Assembly: GCF_018100905.1 (NCBI RefSeq) | Contig: NZ_JAGJEG010000005.1 | Coordinates: forward strand, 124,001-188,000 | DNA: 64,000 nt | Source of the DNA: Pseudoalteromonas sp. MMG010 | GTDB taxonomy: Bacteria > Pseudomonadota > Gammaproteobacteria > Enterobacterales > Alteromonadaceae | Reading direction: 5' to 3' | In this document: positions 6,488-16,669 of the stretch, one piece after another | How positions within the stretch are numbered: position 1 is the stretch's first letter | How the letters are laid out: every line of letters begins with the position of its first letter | Made by a program: the position numbers and the translations under genes | The notes under the pieces: model-generated | Told to the model about the DNA's origin: nothing | Database searches by the model: none | What the model saw: only the letters and a program-made list of their open reading frames with translations

Positions 6488-9168
6488 AATATTTCCAATC
6501 GCAGCACTTAAGCCAAAGTAAGCACTTCATTTATTTGATTCTATGTATCGTGTTTACAGATAAAATAGCGCGTTTGATACGATTTAAATTTAGTTGTTAC
6601 TTTAAACAATACCAGATGAGTGCACTGGAAGCTTTTTTATTACCTTTTTTCACGCTTTCATTTAGTTTACTGTTTAAATTTAATAATCAAAAAAAACAAA
6701 ATAAACACTTTTTAAAAAATAACTTCCCACATTTAAAAACGCCGTATAAACGCTATTTATATTCCAATGCCTTACGTTGCCTCTTACAAAGCTTATTTTT
6801 GCTATTGTTTAAAAACACACATAAAAGTAGTTACTTAAAAAAGCGGTTAGCACATTACTTTCATTTTTGGGTTCGCTATTTATTTAAACAATTTAAATGG
6901 ATAGATTTAAAAATCGGAAAATTCTTTAAACGCCTGTTTTCTAAAAATAAAACGTCCAGAAAAAACAGTGCTTTTTATCACGTTGCACAAGCACGTATAT
7001 GGCAAAACAAAATGGTTAAATATGCTATTTTTGCACTGACTTTACTACTGCTCGCTATTTTTATAACCATTCCTTTTAGTTTAGAAGCACAAGCTGTATT
7101 TATTAGCTTTATACTTATTGTGGCGTATTCACTTAGGCGAATAAAAGGCCAAATGGCGACGATTGTTATGATCACTTTATCAGTGACAACATCAACGCGT
7201 TATTTGTGGTGGCGATACACCGAAACCCTCAACTGGGACGACCCTTTAGCACTTGGTTTAGGCATAGGTTTATTACTTGCTGAAACATACGCTTGGCTAG
7301 TATTAATACTTGGCTTTTTTCAAACTATTAATCCACTAGAGCGAAAACCGGTTGCCTTACCAGAAAACACCGATTTATGGCCAACCGTTGATATATATAT
7401 TCCGACCTACAACGAACCATTAAGTGTGGTAAAGCCGACAACCCTTGCTGCAATGAGTATTGATTGGCCACAAGATAAATTAAATGTCTATATTCTTGAT
7501 GATGGAAAGCGACCTGAGTTTGGTGAATTTGCACAACAAGTGGGAGTTGGCTATTTAACTCGCCCCGATAACAATCATGCCAAAGCAGGTAATATGAACA
7601 GTGCAATGCGCTACACTGATGGTGAATATATTGCTATTTTTGATTGCGACCATATCCCTGCTCGTTCATTCTTACAAATGACTATGGGGCAATTTTTAAA
7701 AGATAGTAAAGTATGTTTAGTTCAAACCCCTCATCATTTCTTTTCAGCAGACCCTTTTGAAAGAAACTTAAATAACCACAGTCAAATTCCAAACGAAAAT
7801 ATGCTCTTTTATGGCTTGATTCAAGATGGTAATGATATGTGGGATGCTACTTTCTTTTGTGGCTCTTGTGCTGTACTCAAAAGAGAAGCATTAGAAAGTA
7901 TCGGCGGTTTTGCATTTGAAACCGTTACCGAAGATGCGCACACCGCACTTAGAATGCAACGAGCAGGTTATAAAACGGCCTATATAAATATCCCACAAGC
8001 CGCAGGGCTTGCCACAGATAGTTTATCAGCACATGTTGGTCAGCGTATTCGTTGGGCACGAGGCATGGCACAAATTTTTAGATTAGATAATCCACTGTTA
8101 GGTAAAGGGTTAGGGGCGGCACAAAGATTGTGTTACCTAAATGCAATGTTGCATTTTCTTTCGGGTGTTCCCCGCATTGTTTTTCTAACCGCTCCGCTGG
8201 CATTAATCTTTTTTAATGCCTATATAATTTATGCACCTTTTATCGCTATATTTATTTACGTTGTACCTACATTAATACAAATAAAAGCAACTAACTCACG
8301 TATCCAAGGCAAATATCGCTATTCATTTTGGGGCGAAGTCTATGAGTCTGTTCTGGCTTGGTATATTTTAAAGCCTACCACAGTGGCTTTATTCAATCCT
8401 AATAAAGGGAAGTTTAATGTCACTGAAAAAGGGGGGTTAAATGATAAAGAGCATTACGATTGGAGTATATCTAAACCTTATTTAGTCCTGTTAGGGATTA
8501 ACTTAGCAGGAATGGTTTTTGGTATATTTAGATTATTTTTATCAGACCCAACGCAAATTTCCGTGTTGCTTATTAGTATGTGTTGGGCAGCTTATAATTT
8601 AATTATTTTAGGAGCTGCTGTAGCGGTGGCCGCTGAGGCAAAACAAGTCAGAACGTCGCACCGAATAAAAGCAGACTTCTCTGGAGCCATGAGACTAAGT
8701 AATGGCCATACTATTAAAGTACAAATAACAGATTATTCAGATAATGGCGTAGGTATAAAAACCCAACACCAACATTTGTGCAAAGTTAACGACAAAGTTG
8801 ACTTACTTATGTATCGAGGCAACAAACAGTTTTCATTTAGTGCGCATATATGTAATACGCGTGATCTACAAATGGGATTAACATTAAAAGATTTATCTTT
8901 AGATGAGCAAAAAGCATTCATACAATGTACTTTTTCAAGAGCTGATGCATGGCTAGATTGGCAAAATAACTTTTTGCATGATCGCCCTTCATATAGCTTC
9001 AAAGAAGTACAAAAGACCAGTTTAAGGGGATTTAAAAATTTATTATTTCATGCCCCAAAACCATTACAACCAATCATTAAGTTAATAACGAGTGTATTGA
9101 CATATATACATTCATTTATTCCTACAAAACCAAAAGCGCAAAATAATTATGATCAAAACGTGGCTTAA
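6484..9168 (+). CDS. bcsA: BcsA, cellulose synthase catalytic subunit
   Basis: 894 residues. This inner-membrane GT2 enzyme polymerises UDP-glucose into cellulose and threads it through the membrane. All landmarks are present: substrate Asp D339/D340 in YILDDGKRPEF, D387-C-D389, the TED catalytic triad (T482-E483-D484), and Q520RIRW524, which grips the acceptor glucan. Membrane segments lie near residues 175-220, 255-280, 560-610 and 660-715. The C-terminal PilZ domain carries R723xxxR727 and D750xSxxG755, the c-di-GMP site that opens the gate, so the enzyme should be c-di-GMP dependent. The first ~170 residues are a long Lys/Phe-rich extension, as in enterobacterial BcsA. It overlaps bcsB by 20 bases. 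Confidence 0.95.
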   Translation: MKYFQSQHLSQSKHFIYLILCIVFTDKIARLIRFKFSCYFKQYQMSALEAFLLPFFTLSFSLLFKFNNQKKQNKHFLKNNFPHLKTPYKRYLYSNALRCLLQSLFLLLFKNTHKSSYLKKRLAHYFHFWVRYLFKQFKWIDLKIGKFFKRLFSKNKTSRKNSAFYHVAQARIWQNKMVKYAIFALTLLLLAIFITIPFSLEAQAVFISFILIVAYSLRRIKGQMATIVMITLSVTTSTRYLWWRYTETLNWDDPLALGLGIGLLLAETYAWLVLILGFFQTINPLERKPVALPENTDLWPTVDIYIPTYNEPLSVVKPTTLAAMSIDWPQDKLNVYILDDGKRPEFGEFAQQVGVGYLTRPDNNHAKAGNMNSAMRYTDGEYIAIFDCDHIPARSFLQMTMGQFLKDSKVCLVQTPHHFFSADPFERNLNNHSQIPNENMLFYGLIQDGNDMWDATFFCGSCAVLKREALESIGGFAFETVTEDAHTALRMQRAGYKTAYINIPQAAGLATDSLSAHVGQRIRWARGMAQIFRLDNPLLGKGLGAAQRLCYLNAMLHFLSGVPRIVFLTAPLALIFFNAYIIYAPFIAIFIYVVPTLIQIKATNSRIQGKYRYSFWGEVYESVLAWYILKPTTVALFNPNKGKFNVTEKGGLNDKEHYDWSISKPYLVLLGINLAGMVFGIFRLFLSDPTQISVLLISMCWAAYNLIILGAAVAVAAEAKQVRTSHRIKADFSGAMRLSNGHTIKVQITDYSDNGVGIKTQHQHLCKVNDKVDLLMYRGNKQFSFSAHICNTRDLQMGLTLKDLSLDEQKAFIQCTFSRADAWLDWQNNFLHDRPSYSFKEVQKTSLRGFKNLLFHAPKPLQPIIKLITSVLTYIHSFIPTKPKAQNNYDQNVA

Positions 9169-11383
9169 AACAATTTATCCTATCGTACTTATATGTATGT
9201 CTTTCGCTTCTCACAGTGCGAATTACTTAACTGATAAGCCTGTATTTGTAAACGGTTATCCTGAAAGTGCTCAGGTGTCTAGTTTACAATTAGAGTTTAG
9301 TGATCTGGGTTTTAATGGTTACAGAATTGACGGGGTCAATAAAAATGCCTATGTTGATTTTACCAACCGTTTCGATAAATTGAGTAAAGATTTAACACTG
9401 CATTTTTCATATAGTAATTCACCTTCTTTAATCGATAATGTCTCGCACTTAAAAGTCTATTTTAACGATAACTTAGTCACCGTTTTACCAATTAACAAAC
9501 AGCTAAGTATTACGAAAAATGCCGTCACACACGACATTAACTTAAATGCAAAATTTATTAAGGATTTCAACCAAATACGTTTTGAATTAGTGGGTTATTA
9601 TGATTTAACATGTCAGGATTATTTTAGTAAAACCATTTGGACTGAAATTAATAAATCAAGCCATATAACTCTTAATCAACAGTCGTTAGCTATCGATAGC
9701 CACCTTGAATACTTACCACAACCTTTTTTCGATAAAAATGATTATTCGCAGCTAAACCTTCCATTTGTTTTTGCAACTCAACCCAGTAAAACAACACTAG
9801 AGGCAGCGACAACTCTTTCTAGCTGGTTTGGATCTCAAGCTGACTGGCGCGGTGCGAAATTCCCAGTAAGTATCGACACATCACCTAAGCAACATAGCGT
9901 TATTTTTGCCACTAACAATGCTAAACCTAGTTTTTTAGCCGATTACCCAGATGTTGATAAGCCAACCATTGAAATAATTTCAAGCCCTTTAAATCGCTAT
10001 AATAAATTACTATTAATATTAGGACGTGATGATGCCGATTTAAAAACGGCCGTCACCGGATTAGTATTTGGACATCAATTAATGACCGGCCGTACAGCTA
10101 GTATTGATTCAATAAAACCCATCGCATTACGCAAAGCATACGATGCCCCGCGCTGGATAAGAAGTGATCGAGCTGTTAGTTTCGAAGAGCTAATTGACTA
10201 TCCAACGCAATTACAATCAACAGGATTAAATGCTCCACCAGTAAAACTGAGCATGCGCTTTGCACCAGACTTATTTACGTGGCGAGAAAAAGGCATTCCG
10301 TTAAATCTGCTTTATCGCAATACACCAAATAATGAAAGTATTACGTCACGTTTAAACATCCTCATTAATAAAGAATATATTAATGGTTACTTACTGAGTT
10401 CTGATGGTACAACACAAAGTATTGAAGACACATTTATTCCTTTAATTACAGGTAAAGACGCGACACAAACTAACAATGCATTTACTTTAGATGGTATAGA
10501 TTTAGCTAAAAGTAATGACTTTGAATTTGACTTTAAGTTTGGCTTTTCACAAGAAAAAGGACAATGTTCTGTCCCAGCAGGTGGAGAGTTTGGTGCAATT
10601 GAAGGTAGCTCAACTATTGATATCAGTGGCTTTGACCATTATATTGCCCTACCCGATTTAAACGTTTTTGCTCATAGCGGTTTTCCTTTTACAAAATATG
10701 CAGACTTACAACAATCGTTATTTTTAATTGAAAAAAAGGCCTCAACTCACGCCATTTCAACGTTATTAAATACAGCAGGTCACTTTGGTGCAATAACAGG
10801 CCACCCTGTAAATAAGTTAACGATAAATTACTTATCTGAAGATATAACAGACACTGATAAAGACATTTTAATCATTACAACTTCAACGCAGTTAGCTGAT
10901 ACAACAACACAAAACGTATTATTAAAAAATACTGCACGTGTAATCGATAACGCTTTGTATAATGGTCAATTTGATAATTCAAATACAGAAAAAGTACAAG
11001 TTAATTTAACCAGTAGTGGTGATATGGCTATTATAAGTGGTTATCAATCTCCATTTGATTCTGATCGCTCAATCGTGTCACTTACAGCCTCAACCTCTGA
11101 TGCCTTTTATCTACTAAATGACACTTTATTATCTTCTGAAAAGCTAAATCAAATTAAAGGAAGTGCAGCAATCATCAATAGCCAACGTATTACTACGCTA
11201 AAAGCCGATGATCAATACTTTGTCGGTTATATACCAGTGCACACGTTAATTTGGTTCCATTTATCTGATCACCCAATCTTATTGGCGTTACTGTCTATTT
11301 TAACCTTATTACTCATTTCGTTTATCTTATGGCAAATATTAAAAGTACTGACACAAAAACGATTAGCTGAGGGAGACGAATAA
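9149..11383 (+). CDS. bcsB: BcsB, periplasmic cellulose synthase subunit
   Basis: 744 residues with an N-terminal signal sequence (about 1-24, ending SHSA) and one C-terminal membrane helix (residues ~707-730, LLALLSILTLLLISFILWQI). The interior has the alternating carbohydrate-binding and flavodoxin-like segments of BcsB, for example FELVGYYDLTCQDYFSKTIWTEI and CSVPAGGEFGAIEGSSTI. BcsB supports BcsA and guides the chain across the periplasm. It overlaps bcsA and shares one base (TAATG) with bcsZ. Confidence 0.93.
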   Translation: MIKTWLKTIYPIVLICMSFASHSANYLTDKPVFVNGYPESAQVSSLQLEFSDLGFNGYRIDGVNKNAYVDFTNRFDKLSKDLTLHFSYSNSPSLIDNVSHLKVYFNDNLVTVLPINKQLSITKNAVTHDINLNAKFIKDFNQIRFELVGYYDLTCQDYFSKTIWTEINKSSHITLNQQSLAIDSHLEYLPQPFFDKNDYSQLNLPFVFATQPSKTTLEAATTLSSWFGSQADWRGAKFPVSIDTSPKQHSVIFATNNAKPSFLADYPDVDKPTIEIISSPLNRYNKLLLILGRDDADLKTAVTGLVFGHQLMTGRTASIDSIKPIALRKAYDAPRWIRSDRAVSFEELIDYPTQLQSTGLNAPPVKLSMRFAPDLFTWREKGIPLNLLYRNTPNNESITSRLNILINKEYINGYLLSSDGTTQSIEDTFIPLITGKDATQTNNAFTLDGIDLAKSNDFEFDFKFGFSQEKGQCSVPAGGEFGAIEGSSTIDISGFDHYIALPDLNVFAHSGFPFTKYADLQQSLFLIEKKASTHAISTLLNTAGHFGAITGHPVNKLTINYLSEDITDTDKDILIITTSTQLADTTTQNVLLKNTARVIDNALYNGQFDNSNTEKVQVNLTSSGDMAIISGYQSPFDSDRSIVSLTASTSDAFYLLNDTLLSSEKLNQIKGSAAIINSQRITTLKADDQYFVGYIPVHTLIWFHLSDHPILLALLSILTLLLISFILWQILKVLTQKRLAEGDE

Positions 11384-12513
11384 TGAATTATTTTAAACGC
11401 ACTTTTTTACTGCTTAGTTTATTCATTTCATTTAACAGTACTGCTGCCCTAGAGCAGTGCGGGGCATGGCCTGAATGGGAGCATTTTAAATCTCATTTTG
11501 TAACAGAGAATGGTCGCGTTATTGATCTCGGTAGTAAGCAAAACATTACCACCTCAGAAGGTCAATCATACGCCTTATTCTTTGCCTTGATCAGTAATGA
11601 TAAATACACCTTTGACAAATTATTAGATTGGACACAAGACAATCTAGCCGAAGGTGATTTAAGTACCCGTTTACCAGCTTGGAAATGGGGTGAAAATAAC
11701 CGTAAAGTAGGCCGTATTTTAGATTCGACGCCAGCTTCAGATTCTGATTTGTGGATAGCATATAGCTTATCTCAAGCAGCAAAATTATGGGGCGATCGTA
11801 GATATGAAGTCCTCGCTGCGGTTATGGCAAAAAGAATTATCCGTGAAGAAACTCTGTTTATCCCAGGGTTAGGGGTTACCTTATTACCGGGGCCTGTAGG
11901 GTTTGAGTTAGATAATGGCCGATACAGGTTAAACCCGAGCTACTCACCATTATTTATTTACCGACAGTTTAATGAGTTATACCCGCACTCAGTCTGGCAA
12001 GAAGTAGAAAAAAGCTCAGCCAGAGTAATTATTGAAACCAGTCAAAATGGTGTGTCACCTGATTGGGTTTATTTCGACGAAAATAAAGGCTTTAGCTTTG
12101 ATAAAAGTACAACAGACATCGGTAATTATAACGCTATAAGAAATTATTTATGGGCAGGTATGATGGCAGATGACGCTGCATATAAAGTAGAGCTAATAAA
12201 ACAATTTCAGCCTTTTATAGCTAAAATAGAAAATAAAGGATACGTACCACTCAACACCTATTCACTGAGCGGGAAAGTCGATGGTGTAGGTCCTGCTGGT
12301 TTTAATGCGGCCCTCCTGCCTTTATTAAAAAACGACACAAACAGCAGCACGGCTACCAACATTAGACAATCACTAGCTAAAACAGCACAATTTAAGCAAA
12401 AAAACTACTACGACAGCGTATTATATTTATTTGGTACCAGCGCAGACGAACAACGTTTTACTATTGACAAGAAAGGTACATTACAACCTAAATGGAGTAA
12501 TGAATGTCAGTAA
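11383..12513 (+). CDS. bcsZ: BcsZ, GH8 endo-beta-1,4-glucanase with altered base residue
   Basis: 376 residues with a signal peptide (~1-22). It matches BcsZ closely: RVIDLGSKQNITTSEGQSYA holds the general acid E59 (E55 in E. coli), and LPAWKWG, SASDSDLW-like PASDSDLW, VPGLG-like IPGLGVTLLPGPVGF and PSYSPL follow in order. BcsZ trims cellulose in the periplasm and tunes export. At N250 in GNYNAIRNYLWAGM the family residue is Asp (D243 in E. coli, SYDAIRVYMW), described as the catalytic base. The codon is AAC, so this looks like a real substitution, which may weaken the enzyme or shift the base to another residue. It overlaps bcsC by 10 bases. Confidence 0.93.
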   Translation: MNYFKRTFLLLSLFISFNSTAALEQCGAWPEWEHFKSHFVTENGRVIDLGSKQNITTSEGQSYALFFALISNDKYTFDKLLDWTQDNLAEGDLSTRLPAWKWGENNRKVGRILDSTPASDSDLWIAYSLSQAAKLWGDRRYEVLAAVMAKRIIREETLFIPGLGVTLLPGPVGFELDNGRYRLNPSYSPLFIYRQFNELYPHSVWQEVEKSSARVIIETSQNGVSPDWVYFDENKGFSFDKSTTDIGNYNAIRNYLWAGMMADDAAYKVELIKQFQPFIAKIENKGYVPLNTYSLSGKVDGVGPAGFNAALLPLLKNDTNSSTATNIRQSLAKTAQFKQKNYYDSVLYLFGTSADEQRFTIDKKGTLQPKWSNECQ

Positions 12514-15500
12514 GGCCATACCTTATTTTATGTGCTTTATTTAGCTCGTTTTGTCTTTATGCTGTGCAAAGTAAAGATATTGATAGCGATCCAGTGCATT
12601 GGCTAGTGAGCCAAATAGCGTTAGGTGAAGCCAAGCAAAATGAGGCATTAATAAGTGATAGCTTACAAAAGTTAATTGCAATTGCACCTCGGCGTATAGA
12701 AACCTTGTGTGCACAGGCTCATTATGAATTAACTCATAACAATATAGGTACAGCAAAAAATATTTATACTGATTTACAAAAGCATTTAGCCACAACTCAT
12801 TCTTGTGTAAAAAAAGTAGAACAACTAATACGAATCTCTACCACGGCTAAAGCAACGGTAGAGCGAGCCAAAAACTATGCGGCACAAGGCGATTTTGAAA
12901 AAGCCAGTGCGTTATATACACAAATATTTAATGGCACTTACCCTACTCTTACCTATCAATTACAGCATTTAGATTGGCAAGCTCAAGATTTATCACAATG
13001 GCAAGCTGTAAATCGAAGCTATATGCAACTGCGCTTAAAATTTAAAAAAGTAGGTCAAATAGACATTGCTTACGCAAGGCACCTATTACGAAAAAACCCC
13101 AATAATATCAAGGCACTTAATATACTCAATAACTATCGTCATGCAGATAATTTCACACAAGAAGTAGAAGATATTTGGTTAAATGCATTGCAAAACATGC
13201 CTATTAACGAGCATACTTACTCTCGCTATCAATCCTATTTATCTGCTTACCCTTTTAGTAATAAAGGGGAAAATGCATTTACTCAATTCAAATCATTATT
13301 AGATAAACAACAGCACTTATTAGCCGATCCTGCCTATCAAGCCTGGCTTAAAGGTAATCAGTTACTTGAAGAAAATAACTTAAGCAAAGCAGAGCCTTTA
13401 TTACTAAAAGCCTACCAAACCCGCAATACCGATAGCAAAGTATTACGAAGCTTAGGTTTGCTTTATTTAAAACGTAATAATAATCAGCAAGCACTCACTT
13501 ACTTTAATCAAGCATTGCAATATACCGTACAAAACAGTGAGACATCTGAGCTAAAAACACTCGCAAACACCGCTAAATTTTGGCTTTATATTCAACAAGC
13601 AAAAGCGGCAACTAAAAAAAGTGATTTTACAAAAGCACAACTCAAAATTAACTTAGCGCGTACGATTAACCTTGCACCAAACACCGTTTTATTTGAGCAA
13701 GGACAGTTATTTGTAGCTCAGGGAAAATACGCCCAAGCCGAAACTATTTTTTATCGTTTATTAAACGTTGAGCCTGAAAATAAAAATGCATTAACGGCCT
13801 TACTCGCTATTACGCAGCGAGATGAAGATGAGCGCCATATGGTTAATTTTTATAATAACTTAGCTTTTAAACAACAAGTTATTGTTAAATCACAATACCA
13901 ACAAGCATTAAGTAGTAAATTAAGAAAGAGCGCACAATTATCAATTGAAGATGCAGATGTTGATCAAGCAATAAAAACACTTCAGTACAGTATTAAGTCG
14001 GCTCCATCACAAGCGTGGCCTTATTATGATCTGGCATTAATTTATCAACAACAAGGCCTGACTGACAAAGCGCTTGCCTTATATAAAACGGCTTTAACTA
14101 AGTATCAAAACCACCCTACTTTGCATTACACCTATGCGCTATTTCTAAATAGTATTGAGAGGTACACGCAAGCATTAACAAGTTTAAATACTTTGCCAAA
14201 AAATCTTCATGATGATGATATTAAAGCACTTATTCAGCAGTTAAAAACCACTGAGCTATTTGCCAAAGCAGACAATTTGACGAGCACGGATGATAAAAAT
14301 CAAATTATTTATCAGCTGAGTTATTTACAAGCACAACCATTAAGCCCGTTATTAAAAGCAAAACTCTCTCAAAGCTGGTATAAAATTAACGAAAACTTAA
14401 AAGCGATATCTTTATTAAAGCGTGCATTAGAAGAACAACCAACACTTGCTAGCTTTTGGCATAATTTATATGGCCAATGGTTATTACAACATGCTGATAG
14501 CACGGCAACAATGCAATGGTTTGAACATTACACACTCGCTAACTCAGCATCAGAAAAAGAAGTTAATCAATATATTACACTCGCTAATGCTTACTATGCT
14601 CGTTTTTATAAAGGGAGTGAGCTCATAGCAAAGCTCAATCAATTAGATCAAACCTATAAACAAAACCCTTTAACAGCGGCTGCACTAATTAAAACCCATT
14701 TAGCGTTAGGTAATGACGAAACTGCGACTATTATTTATCAAACTAAAATACAAAAAAATCTGGCTTTTAATTCAGATACTCAACTGTCTATTGTAAAAGC
14801 GTATAAAAAGCTAAATAAACCAACATTGGCACAACCAATACTCAAAGATGTCGTAGCCCAAAGTGCCTCGCAGCCAAGTTATTTTCAACAGCAAATAATG
14901 TCTTCTTTGTTTGATCTGACCGATGAATCTCATGCGCTTGCCTATGCTCAACAGCTAGTAAATAATGCCCCTGACGATCAAGCGCTCGCTTATTTGGCAG
15001 CAAAGCTGGCTGATTCATATCATAACCAAGCACTTGCAAATATGTGGTACCAACAAACACTCTCACCCAAGGTCCCATTAAACGAAACCCAATTACATAC
15101 CGAGTTATCGGTTATTGATGATACAGCTCCTTGGTATATAACGAATGCTAAACAAGCACTAATAGAACAAAGTAAGAAAAATCAAGCCTACATTGCGGTT
15201 GGAGTTAACTTTTCAAATCAATCTAATAGTGAAAATGAATTAACCACCGATACAACAATGGTTCCAATTGAAGGCTATTTCCCCTTATGGCAAGGACATG
15301 GGTTTGTAAAATTAGATCCGATCACATTGAAAGCACAAACTAACTATTTTGACCAACTCACCTCTGGTAGCCAATATGGTCAAGGAGCTTTGTGTATTTT
15401 CACCTGCAATGAAAGTGAAATAACGCCTGAACAAAATGGGATAGATGTTGGTATAGGATGGGAAAATGAACATTGGCGTTTTGACATAGGAACCACTCCT

Positions 15501-16325
15501 TTAGGCTTTTTAGTTGAAGATATTGTTTGGGGGCTTAGATACACCGATAGCTTTAACGATTTTAACTGGCAAATAGAGCTAGAAAAACGCCCTGTCACCG
15601 ATTCGGTACTGTCATATGCCGGCTTAACCGATGTCAACACAAACTCGGTTTGGGGAGGAGTACGCACAACTGGTATCACTCTCAATGGTGGATATAATAT
15701 CAATGAGCAATGGGGTCTTTGGTCTGCTATAGATTATCAATTTTATGCAGGGCTAAATGTATTAGATAACCAGCGCTATCGTTTAATGGGGGGAGCATTT
15801 TATAAAGCAATTAAAAATCAACAACGCGAGCTTACTCTCGGAGTTAACTTATTTCATTGGGCCTATCAATATAACTTAAGTGAACAAACTTATGGCCATG
15901 GAGGTTACTATAGCCCGCAAAGTTACATAGGTATTTCATTGCCTTTCACTTACGATGCAAGGGTGGGCGAGGATTTTGTTTATCGCTTTAAAACGGATTT
16001 AGGCGTGGCAAAAAGTGATACAAATGCAAGTAACTATTTTCCAAACGATCCTCTTTTACAAGCCAGTGCGATTTTAAGAGAATCTGAAACAGGTATTAGC
16101 CCTGTTTTCGAGGCAAGCTCGCGAACGGGCTTATCTTATAAACTCGAAGGTAGTTTTGAATATAGAATCACGCCTCATTGGTTTTTTGGGGGCGCTTTCG
16201 CACTAGAACGTGCCGATTATTACGAACCAAACTCAGGCCAGCTGTATATACGTTATTTCTTTGATCCCGTTTATGGCCAGCTCTCATTTCCAGCAGAGCC
16301 GATAATCCCTTATTCAGATTATTAA
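12504..16325 (+). CDS. bcsC: BcsC, TPR and outer-membrane cellulose export channel
   Basis: 1273 residues, somewhat longer than the ~1157 of E. coli. A signal peptide (~1-20) is followed by about 850 residues of TPR helices (for example AEPLLLKAYQTRNTDSKVLRSLGLLYLKR and QAETIFYRLLNVEPENKNAL), which form the periplasmic scaffold that receives cellulose. From about residue 890 to the end lies the BCSC_C beta-barrel with alternating aromatic strands (GVNLFHWAYQYN, YSPQSYIGISLPF, YIRYFFDPVYGQLSFPAEP). It is the last gene of bcsRQABZC. No BcsD or BcsN-type gene is near. Confidence 0.93.
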   Translation: MSVRPYLILCALFSSFCLYAVQSKDIDSDPVHWLVSQIALGEAKQNEALISDSLQKLIAIAPRRIETLCAQAHYELTHNNIGTAKNIYTDLQKHLATTHSCVKKVEQLIRISTTAKATVERAKNYAAQGDFEKASALYTQIFNGTYPTLTYQLQHLDWQAQDLSQWQAVNRSYMQLRLKFKKVGQIDIAYARHLLRKNPNNIKALNILNNYRHADNFTQEVEDIWLNALQNMPINEHTYSRYQSYLSAYPFSNKGENAFTQFKSLLDKQQHLLADPAYQAWLKGNQLLEENNLSKAEPLLLKAYQTRNTDSKVLRSLGLLYLKRNNNQQALTYFNQALQYTVQNSETSELKTLANTAKFWLYIQQAKAATKKSDFTKAQLKINLARTINLAPNTVLFEQGQLFVAQGKYAQAETIFYRLLNVEPENKNALTALLAITQRDEDERHMVNFYNNLAFKQQVIVKSQYQQALSSKLRKSAQLSIEDADVDQAIKTLQYSIKSAPSQAWPYYDLALIYQQQGLTDKALALYKTALTKYQNHPTLHYTYALFLNSIERYTQALTSLNTLPKNLHDDDIKALIQQLKTTELFAKADNLTSTDDKNQIIYQLSYLQAQPLSPLLKAKLSQSWYKINENLKAISLLKRALEEQPTLASFWHNLYGQWLLQHADSTATMQWFEHYTLANSASEKEVNQYITLANAYYARFYKGSELIAKLNQLDQTYKQNPLTAAALIKTHLALGNDETATIIYQTKIQKNLAFNSDTQLSIVKAYKKLNKPTLAQPILKDVVAQSASQPSYFQQQIMSSLFDLTDESHALAYAQQLVNNAPDDQALAYLAAKLADSYHNQALANMWYQQTLSPKVPLNETQLHTELSVIDDTAPWYITNAKQALIEQSKKNQAYIAVGVNFSNQSNSENELTTDTTMVPIEGYFPLWQGHGFVKLDPITLKAQTNYFDQLTSGSQYGQGALCIFTCNESEITPEQNGIDVGIGWENEHWRFDIGTTPLGFLVEDIVWGLRYTDSFNDFNWQIELEKRPVTDSVLSYAGLTDVNTNSVWGGVRTTGITLNGGYNINEQWGLWSAIDYQFYAGLNVLDNQRYRLMGGAFYKAIKNQQRELTLGVNLFHWAYQYNLSEQTYGHGGYYSPQSYIGISLPFTYDARVGEDFVYRFKTDLGVAKSDTNASNYFPNDPLLQASAILRESETGISPVFEASSRTGLSYKLEGSFEYRITPHWFFGGAFALERADYYEPNSGQLYIRYFFDPVYGQLSFPAEPIIPYSDY

Positions 16326-16669
16326 CACCGACATAATGGCATCTTTTTTTTCAATGTTGCCATTATGTACCTCACTAAAATAAACGTTTTTACCAAGTGC
16401 TGTATGTGTTTAATCCCCCTCACTAATCTCAACAAACAGTAGATACAACTTGCAGTACTTCCCCTTCTTGCCCTTGAGCGGTATACTCGGTGCCAACTGT
16501 AACTAAAATAATGGCTGGCGATTGCCTATTAACAGGGTTTATCTAATCAACCATTATCTTAATTACATAAAAACTTACACGACCAAGCATTCAACTATAT
16601 AACGATACGAATGTATAAAATAAAATTATAAGGTCGTAACAACAACAATTATTGAGTTAGGAATAAACT
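16326..16669. other. Intergenic region bcsC - POT transporter
   Basis: 344 bases without a supported gene. An 11-bp inverted repeat, ACATAATGGCA (16331-16341) and TGCCATTATGT (16358-16368), lies just after bcsC. Its T-run is in the loop rather than after the stem, so it is a doubtful terminator; it may protect the mRNA end. The rest should carry the promoter of the transporter gene, whose RBS (AGGA) is at 16659-16662. Confidence 0.4.

Noticed and set aside
16331..16368. Strong intrinsic terminator after bcsC
   Set aside because: The stem is good but the T-run is in the loop, not after the stem; kept only as an unusual hairpin in the intergenic entry.
16430..16550. Minus-strand reading AIILVTVGTEYTAQGQEGEV ending in a stop, which looks protein-like
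   Set aside because: About 39 codons with no start codon and a stop just upstream; no RBS and no known match. Could be a gene relic, but it is not supportable.
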